64,000 bases of DNA, taken from NCBI RefSeq assembly GCF_022605725.1, contig NC_065547.1, positions 18,393,167-18,457,166 on the forward strand, given 5' to 3'. This DNA is from Anthonomus grandis grandis (Eukaryota; Arthropoda; Insecta; Coleoptera; Curculionidae). The number at the start of each line of letters is the position of its first letter. Position 1 is the first letter of the stretch. The notes below the pieces were generated by a model that did no database searches, was not told the origin of the DNA, and saw nothing but the letters and a program-made list of their open reading frames with translations. Positions 21,955 to 32,653 of this stretch are shown here, in pieces. The translations under genes and the position numbers were made by a program.

Positions 21955-22706
21955 GTACAACGATTTCATTCATCCATAATAGAAGCTTATCGTTGTCTTA
22001 AAGAGAAACAGAATAACCTCACAACTAAACAACTCTTCTTCTTCTTCTTCCTCAATTACAATGGACTCGTGTCGTATTTCGACGGCCGCCCAATTTTGTT
22101 GTTTATTATGGACCTACAGTTTAATGTAGGTTCCGAACAATAAGTGCTTTGTTTTTATAAGACAAACACAAATAACCATGCCCATGCTAGGATTCGAACC
22201 TGAGATCACACGATCGCATCGTGAACACTTTGCCCACGGTGCTACCGAGGTCGGCAACTAAACAACTCATTAATCGTGCTATTCTTGGTTATAATAACTC
22301 TATTCATTGGGTAGCCAAATTTACTCTGGCGGTCTGGGTAGCCAAATTGTTAAAGCTCATCTATATGATAACAACCCTTTTGATTTTTATGATAATATTG
22401 TTTCCAATTATGTTTAAAAACATAAAGAAATTAAAAAACAAATCATAAACAAAAGAAATTTAAGTCGAGACGAAGCTCCAGATTTTGAACCTTCTAAACC
22501 TGCTTATATTAGAACAAAGTAAGTTATGTAATAAAGCATTACCTACATTTAAGAAAATTATTATGAAAAACCAAACATCAGTAAAATTAAAAACTAATTT
22601 TAGAACATATTACAAAAACCTTGCTTGCAGAGATAAGATTAAACAAGTATATTTACAGAAGGATAAAAATGGCCCTGAAGATCCTACTGACGTTGACGCT
22701 GGTTAA
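21955..22706 (+). pseudogene. pol: Gypsy integrase C-terminal fragment, split by SINE
   Basis: The frame starts PVQRFHSSIIEAYRCLKEKQ (about 21955-22020), the region around the catalytic glutamate to the C-terminal helices of errantivirus-type integrases. It continues beyond the SINE as LINRAILGYNNSIH (22260-22310), then NPFDFYDNIVSNYV and a lysine-rich tail with QVYLQKDKNGPEDPTDV (to 22706). Frame changes and a stop break it. The envelope-like sequence that follows fits the pol-env order of errantiviruses. Confidence 0.7.
22036..22254 (-). mobile_element. tRNA-derived SINE with perfect 14-bp target duplication
   Basis: On the minus strand from 22254: GCCGACCTCGGTAGCACCG, then GGGCAAAGTG and further on GGTTCGAATCC, a perfect B box (RNA polymerase III internal promoter); the A box is TAGCACCGTGG. 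The element ends in a (GAA)n-type tail, seen as TTCTTCTTCTTCTTCC at 22036-22051. CAACTAAACAACTC flanks it at 22022-22035 and 22255-22268 without a mismatch, so the insertion is fairly young. It splits the integrase frame. The B box and tRNA-like head could be mistaken for a tRNA gene, but there is no cloverleaf. Confidence 0.87.
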
Positions 22707-22846
22707 ATTAATAATTTAATTTGAGACCATGGATTTTGTGTCCCTCCAATCTCTGAATTTTTAACAAGGAGTAGATCAAAAAAAGCCTCACTACAGATCT
22801 TACAAAAGTAATAATAAATAAATGTAAATATATATAAATAAAATAT

Positions 22847-23763
22847 ATGATAAAAGTAAACATCAAGAAACCCAACAATCAAGAAGAACCGGAAGCAGAC
22901 AATACCTGGTCAAACCATAGACTAGCTGAAGCCCAACAAATCGACCCATTACCGGAAGAATTGACCAGTCCGGTAGCCGAAGTACAGTACAAGCAGGACC
23001 ATAGCAGTAACTGCAGCAAGACGAAAATAATGGCCAACCCAACGATACTAGAAGCTTAAGAAACGCAAAAGACCGCAGCGATTTGCCAGTTCATGAACCC
23101 ACCAACTTACAACCCCAGATATGACTCCATCATAAGAGCTTACAAAAGATGCGCAATGTTAGCAGAATACTACCATGCAATGACCCATAGACTGCAGAAG
23201 AACCTATAGAAAAAGAAGAAGAAATAACAGACAGAGAACAGGAAAACGACTGAAAAAAAACATATACACACATACACCAACACATTTATATTATTTATAT
23301 TAAACATTAAAAACTGTATTAAAATAAAGAAAAAATAAAAAAAATACTTTTTCAGGGCTTTGGGCCACATCATCACCAACGCAAAAGGGCAACATATGGG
23401 AGTATCAGCAGGAGCTAACTGGAAGCTTCTACCCGACATCACAGCATATAAAGGATCGATACCATTAACATACAGTATCACCTGGACAGAAGAAATATCA
23501 AGGAGATTCTCCACCAGAATTAAATTGCTTGCCAAATGAAACACACTGTAGCATCATGACGACCATGAGGAACGCATCTGTAGCAATCGATAAGGAACTT
23601 ACCCTACTTACATAAACCTTAACTCCAGAAGACCTAAAAATCTCAACGGATAGGATGAAGCGAGCCATATCTCTATCATTCATAGCTGATGGACTACTGC
23701 TGCGGAGTAGCCACTCATGAAAAATTCGACTCACTAGCAATGGACACCAGAAACTTATGCCTA
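22847..23763 (+). pseudogene. env: Errantivirus-like envelope gene, N-terminal part
   Basis: This lies after the gypsy integrase end. Short frames at 22847-23059 and 23090-23210, then a frame near 23440-23540 (threonine/serine-rich, no tight family match alone), lead up to the Harbinger insertion at 23764. The assignment rests on position and on the far half (29391-30789), which carries envelope-like features. Many stops interrupt it. It is an old endogenous insect retrovirus copy, not functional. Confidence 0.5.
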
Positions 23764-24462
23764 GTTGACACGGTGCGAGAAATCACGAGCGTGAAGGCCT
23801 CGAATAAGGATTCGCCTTCGAGCTCGAACCGTGTCTACCAACCACGCGCGTGGTAAGTTCCACCACGTGCGTGCTCGAACGCATTTTATGCAGGTTTATT
23901 ACTTGGTTTTCGAGAGTCGTGCGAGAAGGTTGTTTGACTGCCAAATCAATCAGTTTTTTTTTCTAATTATGACAAAGTGGAGTGAACAACAGGTGTCTGA
24001 CTTTATTCATTTATATTAAACACATTTTTGTTTGTGGCAAACAAACTCCCTAGAGTACAAAAATCGCGAGATTCATAGCTGATGGACTAATGCTACGGAG
24101 TAGCCACTCATGAAAAATTCGACTCACTAGCAATGGACACCAGAGACTTATGCCTAGTTGACACGATGCGAGAAATCACGAGCGTAAAGGCCTCGAATAA
24201 GGATTCGCATTCGAGCTCGAACCGTGTCTACCAACCACGCGCGTGGTAAGTTCCACCACGTGCGTGCTCGAACGCATTTTATGCAGGTTTATTACTTGGT
24301 TTTCGAGAGTCGTGCGAGAAGGTTGTTTGACTGCCAAATCAATCAGTTTTTTTTCTAATTATGACAAAGTGGAGTGAACAACAGGTGTCTGACTTTATTC
24401 ATTTATATGAAACACATTTTTGTTTGTGGCAAACAAACTCCCTAGAGTACAAAAATCGCGAG
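23678..24462. repeat. 393-bp tandem duplication across the Harbinger left end
   Basis: Unit 1 is 23678-24070 and unit 2 is 24071-24462. Both contain 86 bp of envelope flank, the Harbinger left terminal repeat and the first codons of the MADF gene, with about ten differences. Since the unit joins flank and element, the duplication happened after the Harbinger insertion. In unit 1 the MADF frame ends with TAT TAA where unit 2 has TAT GAA. Confidence 0.93.
23764..23850 (+). repeat. Harbinger left terminal repeat, first copy
   Basis: It pairs with the right end over the outer 16 bp with one mismatch, then more loosely. A second copy at 24157 belongs to the tandem duplication. CCACGCGCGTGG (23839-23850) is a short palindrome inside it. 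Confidence 0.85.
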
Positions 24463-26081
24463 AAGCGACAGCAGGCTCTGCAGAATATCGTGGATGAGAT
24501 GAAAATCCCGGCTTTTACAGTGAACGATTGTAAAAATAAAATAAAAAATATACGTTCACACTATTGTTAGGAGCTGAAAAAAATTAAGAATTCCATAAAA
24601 AGTGGTGTGAAGACAGATGATATATATAAGCCAACATTGCCGTGGTTCCACATTTTGGATGGTTTCCTGAGACCACTTGTAACACAGAAAACATAATCTA
24701 ATTTGGAGGTAAGTATTTTTATTAAAGTTAAATTATCTAAATAACAAATTATTAAAATCAAATCATTTTATTCTGCCATGGTACCGCACCTTCCCCATTA
24801 AAATACTGACAGTATCTGTCGCGTAAATTTGTGGCATTTCTTGGAGGATTATTGGTGCTCCTATCTGCACGTACACTGTTTAAACCCTGTGTAATTTCTC
24901 TTCATTTACCAGAAACAATCTTACCCGATTCAAGGCTTTTGCTGTCTACAATTCCGTTAGCCCAATAATTTCGATCATTGCTTTTTCGCAACCAATTATG
25001 CAACGAGCAAGCAGCTAAAACGACTTTATTCACCTTAGGGGGACTTAAATTAATATCTTTTTCAAACACTCGAAACCGGGCTGCAAATATTCCAAATGCA
25101 TTTTCTACAATGCGTCTGGCTCTATAAAGTCAATAGTTAAATATTCTTTCTGGAATACTTAAATTCCGTTTCTTGTACGGCTTCATTATTTGAGTTGTAA
25201 GAGGAAACGCATCATCAGCTATTATTATACCGTTTTCTGGTATGTTTAGTGTTTTGTTTGTTAATACTTCGTAAAGACTTTTCTAAATATTCCTCCATCT
25301 GAGAAGCGTCCCTTCGAACCTACATCAATATAAGTGAAGCAATAGTTATCGTCTACCGGCGCCATTAATACTATACTAAATTTGCTTTTGTAATTGTAAT
25401 AGTCTGACTCGCTTTTTTTTGGACACTTAATGTTTATATGTTTTCCGTCTTAAAGCTCCAATAACGTCAGGAAAATTCCAACGTTTTTCAAATCCATTTT
25501 GAATTTCCCTCCATTCTTCAAATGTTGAGGCAACCTGTAATAAAAAAACATATTTAATTTTTTTTCAGGCCACACCAAGGGAATTAACAGAAGAGTCGGA
25601 GACGCAAATGGGGATAGTGACAGTACTTGAAGGTTAGGTTACGAGCTCGATACCCACTGATAGTGAATCTGAAGCTTCTAATGAACCAATAGCCAATAAA
25701 TCTAGCGCAATAAAACGCACAAGCAATTGGCCGGTAGACACATCGACGCCGCGAACCAATAAAAAGAGAATGACCCACAAAGTTGCAGATAGTGACTCAT
25801 TAATTCTGCACTCCGCAATTGAAAAACTGGAAAAGATTTCAGGTAACGCTACCGCTGCAATGAAAAAAACAGAATTTGACATATTTGGTGAAAGCGTTGC
25901 AATTCAACTGAACAATATGGACTTCGGACACGCTTTCGAAATGCAGTTCAAAATTCAAAACTTAATTACGCAAGACCGTATTCGCATTGATACAACTAAC
26001 AAACAGGATTCACTGGGAGTTTCAGAAGCCACACAGGGTGGTTCTACAGATGACTCTTTGCTTTCCTTTTTCGATTTGTAG
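24361..26081 (+). pseudogene. Harbinger MADF/BESS-type DNA-binding protein, two exons
   Basis: Exon 1 (24361-24708) starts MTKWSEQQVSDFIHLYE, followed by FCLWQ, LEYKNREKRQQALQNIVDEM and KIKNIRSHYC: the MADF domain, a Myb-like DNA binder that in Harbinger elements brings the nuclease to the transposon ends. The stretch after that also fits MADF (LPWFHILDGFL). GAG is followed by the donor GTAAGT (24709). The acceptor TTTTTTTTCAG ends at 25568, and exon 2 (25569-26081) continues in phase: ATPRELTEESETQ, a linker, then FDIFGESVAIQLNNMD with MQFKIQNLI, a BESS-like C-terminal motif. TAG at 24568, TAA at 24694 and TAG at 25635 interrupt it. Exon 2 of the nuclease lies in its intron on the other strand. 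Confidence 0.83.
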
Positions 26082-29000
26082 TTTCGTTTTGTTACTCTTT
26101 TTAATACGGAGTTCTATTGAGATATTAGTTTTTTTTTAATAATATATAGCTGATTTATTATTTTTAATATTAGCTATTTAAATTGTGTCAAGTTACTATA
26201 AAGTACTTAGTATTATCGTAATATAACCTATCAAGTAAAAATTATGATGGCATCGCAAACGGCTGGCATGAGATATTGTAGATTTTGGAACTCTAAATAA
26301 GTACTGGAGGCTGGAAAATGACTCGCCCGTACATAAAAATCTTAACGTCATTTCTACTTTCAGTTTTGCTGATAAAGGCTCACGCATATTTGTCCATTGT
26401 TTTTGGATCAATGGTTGCACTTTATGTAACAAAACATCAAATTGGTCTGGACTCATGCTAAAGAAGTTTTTGAATGAAGGAATTATTATAACTTTTTTTT
26501 TTTTTAATGAAATGATGAACCGATGAATGCCAAGTTAATCAAAAGAAAAGAAGTACTAAAAATAGTGAAAGGTTTATGGCCTTAAGGGGGTCTCCAAAAG
26601 TTGTTTGATGCCCGGAGGAACTTAACCCCTCTTACCTGAAACGCCCAGAGAAGGAATCCTTCACAATGCTGCTAGCTCAAGCCGATGTGGGTTCTAGCTT
26701 CTTTCTCAGCCAAATGAACCAAAATTTCTTAGGTAGTAACTACCCAAGAGTTACCCAAATAAATGTCAAAATCAGTATGGCGCCACCAAGTTTTGGATTT
26801 TATATAATCCCAATGGATGCCCAATATTTATCAAAATTTATTTAGGCAAGTTCAAAACGAAACTTGGAAAACAAAATCAAAGTCAAGTCGGTATACACTA
26901 TTGTTTCCAAATTACCTATGATATGCTAACCTACTCAACTCAAGTGAAAAACAAAATAACAACAGAAAATAACAATTTATTTAAGTCTTGATTATCACAG
27001 AGAATTATGTTATGTTATTTTATTTATCTTTAAGAGGAATAATTATTTAAGTTGGTAATAAGGAACCACAACATTTAAGTTTCTAATTACAAGAAAAACA
27101 AAGTTGTCAACAGATAACGTGCCATAAAATTAAATTTTCCAGAATGGTGCACTGTCATTCGTGACCATGCTTATAAGAAATATATCTATGAGAAATATAT
27201 CTAAAAAAATACACAATCAAGAGTGTGGTTGTCAAAATAAAATAAATTATGTTACACCCATACCTTTTGGGGAACGAAGCTTCAATTCGAATTAAACTAA
27301 CAATTTACATGGCCCGGTATATCCCGCCACGGACATTGACCTAAGCAAAAAAAAAATGAGAACCCTAACTGTTGAAGCTTCCCCAATCAAAATTTCCCTT
27401 TTATTAGTTTACTCTAATATTTACTAGCTAATCTGAGTAGTCTGAAAATAAATAATATAACCCAAGTATATACTACGAAGCCGGCTGCGTCTTACCTCAC
27501 AGGAGTCACTTGTCACATATATATGTACTCTTATCAGTAATATTCATAATAAAATAGCATCGATTAAATAATGTCAATAAAATTTTAAATAAACTTTTGA
27601 GACAAAGTACAGTTGAACCTAGTGGCATTTGGATTATCAAAATAATATAAATATATCCAGCCTTTGAATGAGAAAAATAATTACACCACCCTAACCACCA
27701 TAATTCGGCTTCACCCCGCTCAGATTGTAGTCATATATGTATGTATCTCAACTCAAAAGATAAAAGTTGTGATAATAAAAATAAAATAAATGAATAAAAA
27801 AATGTTATGTTGTGTCACTTAGCTCCACACACAGCAGACTACTTCAGATTCGAGATTCTCCCAGACATCCAATTCCCAGTCAAAGAAAAACTGCAGGCTT
27901 CCAAGCTTCACCTCTTCCACTTCACAATACGCTAAGCTCTGGTAGTGGTCTAGGTTAGACGTTAGCTCACAGTTGTTTAAAATTCCTCTAGATTAGAGCC
28001 AGTAGAATACATAACTCCAAAATAAAAGTACCATCTGGCATGAAGAAATCAGGTCCGTACAAAAAAAATCCGTCCAAAATCCATGTTATGTAGCTTTGTT
28101 AATTAAATTGTCCCCTGCCAATGCCAATCAGAACCGCCATTTTGCCGATGTTCGAGGGCACGTGAAAAATTATTAGGCTTTAAATCGCCATAAAGGCCAG
28201 TAAATTCAACAAAACAACAAATTATAGCATTACGCCCAAAAAGTTGATTTACTATCACCACATTTAGTCAATTATATCCCCATATGGATAAAATTCACAC
28301 GAATTTCAAAAAGAACTAAAGCACTCTTCACTTCATGATGGCGGTCTGGAAAAAGGAACGACCGCAGAGGTCAAACCCGTATTTAAGCAATCACGCACAA
28401 AATGTATTGCCAATCGAAAATAACTTAACTTTTTTTTATAAGTACCATAAAACCTTTTATAAAAAAAATAAATAACTAAATTTATGGCCCAAGGAAGTTG
28501 GCAATGAAAATATGTGTCACTATGACAATCAATTTCGATTTTCCCTAGACCAGTAACTTCTTGCTATCTTCCAAGAAAACTAATATTTACATAAGATAAA
28601 AAGAGACAAAAATTAGATAGGTCAGTCCGAGTAAAATCAACCAGCATATCTGGTATGGTCAAGCCAAAATCAGATATTGTACTATGAACAGTACAACATA
28701 CATAATAATTGTACATGCCCAATTAATCATTAATCGTTATAAAATAATTAAATAAAGTATGGAATAATCAATATGGGATATAATTTAAATTCTAAAATAT
28801 TTCTTTAGTCCAGAACCGGGTTTTATAAGAGTATAAATAAAATTTCATTAACAACCAGTACAATATGAAGCTGAAATGTATAAGACTAAATGTGTCATTA
28901 AAAAAAAAGAATACTGCAATTTGAAATGGCTAGAGAACAGAACTATGGGTTACTTGGGAGGCTATTACAGAGAGGGCATTACTAGTACAAATCATTAATA

Positions 29001-29280
29001 TTTGTAAAATATCTATTTTGAAAATATAACTGTAATCAGTGCTTTTAATAAAGAGTATAAAATGCCAATTTTAACTTGTAACAGAATATCTTCATTTCTT
29101 AATTCTTGACACAGTTGTTGTGAAACATCAAAGTTTTTTCGCCTGCTCACCCATCTTCGCACCCATACTCGTCTCTTTGACACTTTTTTCTTTTTTTGTT
29201 TTAGCTTTTTTGCTATTATTACAGCCAACTTTGCACTAACAACACACACACCTTGTTCAACCCAGTTCATTTTTACAAAT
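24758..29280 (-). pseudogene. PIF/Harbinger nuclease (HARBI1-like), split
   Basis: N-terminal part (about 29280-29083): KRRVWVRRWVSRRKNFD and QELRNEDI, the tryptophan/arginine-rich HARBI1 start. After a 2.6-kb insert it resumes at 26479: FSMSPDQFDVLLHKV, MTLRFLCTGESFSSLQYLFR and VPKSTIS. The last exon (25534-24758) begins after an acceptor TTATTACAG (minus strand) and reads STFEEWREIQNGFEKRWNFP, VIGAL (first aspartate region, frameshifted after it), VLMAPVDDNYCF, GRFSDGGIFRK, IIIADDAFPL (second aspartate) and RRIVENAFGIFAARFRVF (catalytic glutamate), then AACSLHNWLR. In between lies the MADF exon on the other strand. The stop is TGA at 24760-24758. Frameshifts inactivate it. Confidence 0.85.
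26480..29082. mobile_element. Unidentified 2.6-kb insert in the nuclease gene
   Basis: It separates QELRNEDI from SFKNFFSMSPDQF of the nuclease, which lie close together in relatives; no GT-AG boundaries fit the edges, so an insertion is more likely than an intron. A run of 14 T (26492-26505) near the left edge would be a poly-A tail of a minus-strand retroposed sequence. No long frame, LTR pair or terminal inverted repeat is visible inside. The target duplication is not clear (AATTA and AATAT at the edges). Confidence 0.5.
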
Positions 29281-29289
29281 GAAAGCTCG

Positions 29290-29387
29290 AATCGTGTCGA
29301 CAATTTTACGAATATTCTTTCGAGATTCGAGTCACGAATGCTCTTCACGCACGAGGTTTCTCGCGTTCGAGCTCGCACGGTGTCAAC
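29290..29387 (-). repeat. Harbinger right terminal repeat
   Basis: CTCGCACGGTGTCAAC ends the element at 29387. The segment TTCGAGATTCGAGTCACGAA is the subterminal part. The nuclease start codon region lies just inside. Confidence 0.85.
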
Positions 29388-29390
29388 TCA

Positions 29391-30789
29391 GCATTAAGGA
29401 ATCGCCTACGAGTCATTAATGAGGGACAACGAACACTACAGACTATTAGTCAACAGTCAGACCAAATGATGGAAGCAGAACCAGGAACCCGGCAAGCATT
29501 AAGGGAAACAGACCTGCAAATTAAAAATATAGTAAACTACACCGAACGTCTGGTTAAAAAACTTGTGACGGTACTGGTAAAATGTACTTAACAACCTTAC
29601 AAAGCTATATGGACATGTCACAGAACTTTATCAGCCTCACGAGAAGTATAAAAAAACAGGAAATCTTCCAGTCCTGCCGGCATCACCATATACCAATGGC
29701 TATACTAAAACCTACAATCCTAAAAGCAGACCTAAAAAAATTACTTCATGAATTACAAAATCATAGATAAGAACTGGCCTCAACGAGAGAAGAAATTTCC
29801 AGATATTATCAGCTTCCGATCTGTGACTGTAGTTTCACACAGGATTGCAGACTACTACTCCACGTAAAAATCCCCACAAAAACAGAAATTGCCCACTGGA
29901 AACTATATGAACTAACCACCATATCATTCGCTTGGAAAGAACAAACATGCCTAAAACCACAATACATTATATTTAGCTGTCTCAAAACAAACGAGTGACA
30001 GTTCGCAACAAATTAGGCAAATAATAGGCGCAGGTCTACACTTATGCAAACCCTATGAAAACAAACTCTGTTACCTACCAAGATTCGCCGGAGATGTATT
30101 ACAAGGCCCAGAATGCGCAGTCAAATTATTCCAGGGCACAACAGTCGCTGACTTAACCACACACTACCCAATGCGATGCCTAGAGTGATGGCATCGCATT
30201 CGGATATTGACCTACTATCAATATCCGAAATAAGCGAAGATGTCTACACATGGTGACGCACCCCAAACCAGGAATGACCATCACTTGCAGAAACACATCC
30301 ACCCACATCCAGAAGGACCTTATAAACTCCCCGGGAGCACTAAAACTGCATATACCGTGCGGATGTAAGTTAACACATGACGACACAATCTGGATACTAC
30401 ACCGATAATCATGCCCTAAGGAACTAAACCACATAAAAATTACAAGAATTTTACCTGCATTCCGGACAACATTACAGTCTTTTGTACTCAACCCTGCCAC
30501 AGATCAAGCCCCGCCAAGGTTCGACAATTTAAAAGAGTGCATCAACAATAGCTGGTCAACAACTATTCCACACCTAAATCTCACTTCAAGCAAAAACACA
30601 TTGAAGAACATTATGGAAAAAATCAAAGCAGAAGAAATAAGGCCCAATGCGTATTACCAGACCTGGTACAATGAAACAAACTGCATAATGATGTTATGGA
30701 ATTTAATACTACCTGTCTTCATATTGTACCTACTATTCCACAGACCCCAAGGCGTCATACCAGCCCTGCTGACTACCCAAGCCCAATAA
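29391..30789 (+). pseudogene. env: Errantivirus-like envelope gene, C-terminal part
   Basis: The text resumes right after the Harbinger right end with a coiled-coil-like region (about 29400-29560) rich in leucine/isoleucine heptads, then a cysteine-containing ectodomain broken by many stops (29800-30560). The last frame, 30601-30789, has one hydrophobic segment (about residues 31-47, LWNLILPVFILYLLF) followed by a short tail. That layout is the usual end of errantivirus fusion-type envelope proteins. At least five frame changes are needed, so no protein can be made. Confidence 0.62.
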
Positions 30790-31563
30790 AATAAACAAAA
30801 AAAGATCCGGACACAACTCAAACATGGTTATAAAATCATCAATTTATATTCTATTTATCAAGCTCTACTTTTATCATATTTATATACAAAAAAAAACTAA
30901 AATTTTTCTTAAAAAAAGAAATAGCAGACAAAGCCAACAACAAAATAGAGAAACCACACTACACAAAACATTCCTGCCCTCCGACACATCGAAGGCACAT
31001 GAAGCGGAAGACACACAGAAAACCATAACTTTTAACCTGAACCACGAGGATGAAGCAGCGGCCTTGTTGCCACAACTGATCACAGGCTAACCTATAACGT
31101 GCGCCCTGTCACTAAGCAGACTGGATGCAGATAGCGAGAATGACCTGATCTCAATAAGAACTTCAATGTAGGCTAGAATAAAAGATAAGTAATTTAGCTA
31201 ATTATAAAATTGTATAAACAAAACAAAACTGTAAAAAAAAGGGGAAGTAGCTGAAGTATGACTAATAATAATGGGTTAAATAGAAAAAAATAAATAATAT
31301 TAAATACAAAAAAAGGGACCAATTAGTTTAAAAATATTAAAATTAATTTCTAACCAGTGGTATACGATAGGAACGGAAACTAATGAAATGAAAACTTTGT
31401 TCTTATTTCGGCAAAAAGCTTAGGCAGAGGAAACAACCCTAACATAAAAAAGCGCCACTGGGACATCCACCTTGCAAAGCAAAAAAAAACCTGCCTGACA
31501 AGAAGATATATTATTACAGTAAGAAACATTGTGAATTAATATAATTTTTGTAAAGGTACACGG
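30790..31563 (+). other. Sequence between env and the second BEL element
   Basis: An 88-codon frame (30824-31090) starts with a hydrophobic and lysine-rich segment and ends with acidic text; no family recognised. AAAAAAAGGGGAAG (31234-31247) is a good candidate polypurine tract for the errantivirus, so 3' LTR sequence may begin at about 31248. The other LTR is not in the window to confirm it. Confidence 0.4.
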
Positions 31564-32387
31564 TGTAACATGAGCGTTAAGGACCAACGCTAGCAGCGAG
31601 AGGGGCATATGTCAACCAAATTAATTACACTCAGTATAAAACAAATAATTTCCACTGTTATAATTTCTAAACAATTAATAATTACTAATAAACTTCACAA
31701 CCGAATTTGCGACGCACAAAATGCAACGTTAGCAATTGGGCGTATTTCATCTTTATTTTACTATGGGTCATTGACATACATTTTAGGTATAAATACAAGC
31801 TCGTAATCTAGGGAGATCATCAGTTATTCGATAACCACTTCGTGCTTATCCTCTATCAGGGAGGAACCGGTTGGACCGTAAGCCGCTGGTCTCCTCCTAG
31901 GAGTGGAATACCCTTGTAAGGGGCAACTCTGCCCTTTGGGGGGAACCAACAAATTACCTGCAAGCGACCCAGTCGGTCTCCTTACCTGAGGGAAGAGTGT
32001 GTTCGGATAGCTAGGTTCCGGGGAATAGTTATACAAAGGGTTGGATTTAGAACTATTTCTGAATTTAGGTATTTTTATTGTTGGTAACGCCCCCTCAGCT
32101 GAAAACCAATGGTCAAAGTTACAGCCTGCAGTACCCTTGACCTTTTGTGGTAAGGCCCTTTGTACAGCCTAACGCGACACAATACAAGTAAATTTTTGAT
32201 GTCGCCATCTTAATTCCTTTCTTCTTACTTTTCATGCATAAAATTTTGCAATAAATCGGGATACTATTTGGAGTAGAAAGTCATTCTCGTCCTCAGGAAA
32301 CACCATATTATTTCTTTCCTTTCCTTATTTCATTTTCGAAATCGAAACCATTTACAATTTAATATTTGGCCATATATATTTAATATA
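31564..32387 (+). promoter_or_regulatory. Probable 5' LTR with TATA box and initiator
   Basis: TGTAACATGAGCG (about 31567) may be the LTR start. TATAAATA at 31788-31795 is followed 34 bases later by an arthropod initiator TCAGT (31820-31824), the spacing expected for an RNA polymerase II core promoter. The GC-rich block 31850-32010 follows. The right edge is set by the primer-site-like sequence at 32388. With only one LTR copy the edges are inferred. Confidence 0.5.
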
Positions 32388-32401
32388 TGGCGCCGTGCAA
32401 C
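32388..32401 (+). promoter_or_regulatory. Candidate tRNA primer-binding site
   Basis: TGGCGCCGTGCAAC directly after the AT-rich LTR end. Retroelement primer sites begin with TGG, complementary to the tRNA CCA end. The tRNA is not identified. Confidence 0.5.
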
Positions 32402-32653
32402 AATACAAGATATTTTTACGTAAATTTATTTTTACACAGGAATTTCAGGTACCCAGCAAGTAAATAAACATTCGTAGATAAGCAAGCATTTATTTGACCT
32501 TCTTTTCATTTAATAATAAATAATTTAGTCCGGGCCCAATAAATTTATTCTTGTCAAAATTCTATCTTGCAGTAATTTATAAAATTATTTTTTCTGCATT
32601 TTTTAAATTTGTTATCTTAATTTTTCCTCAGCATCGCGTAATTATTAATAAAA

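Larger units (their letters stand above)
23764..29387. mobile_element. PIF/Harbinger DNA transposon with two interlocked genes
   Basis: The left terminal repeat starts GTTGACACGGTGCGAG (23764, repeated at 24157); the right end, reverse-complemented, starts GTTGACACCGTGCGAG (29387 downward). The subterminal parts are GC-rich with GAGCTCGAAC on both sides. The flanking triplets (CTA, TCA) do not give a clean 3-bp duplication. It holds the two hallmark Harbinger genes, a DNA-binding MADF protein and a DDE nuclease, on opposite strands. An unrelated 2.6-kb piece (26480-29082) lies inside the nuclease. The envelope sequence is interrupted by the whole element. Confidence 0.88.

Noticed and set aside
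22130..22254. tRNA gene on the minus strand (A and B boxes present)
   Set aside because: No cloverleaf, a GAA-type tail and a 14-bp target duplication show a tRNA-derived SINE instead.
23170..23544. 124-codon minus-strand membrane-like frame
   Set aside because: The phenylalanine-rich text comes from reading A-rich DNA in antisense; the plus strand carries the env-like remnant.
31824..32036. 70-codon minus-strand proline/serine-rich frame
   Set aside because: It lies in the GC-rich part of the probable LTR and has no family features.
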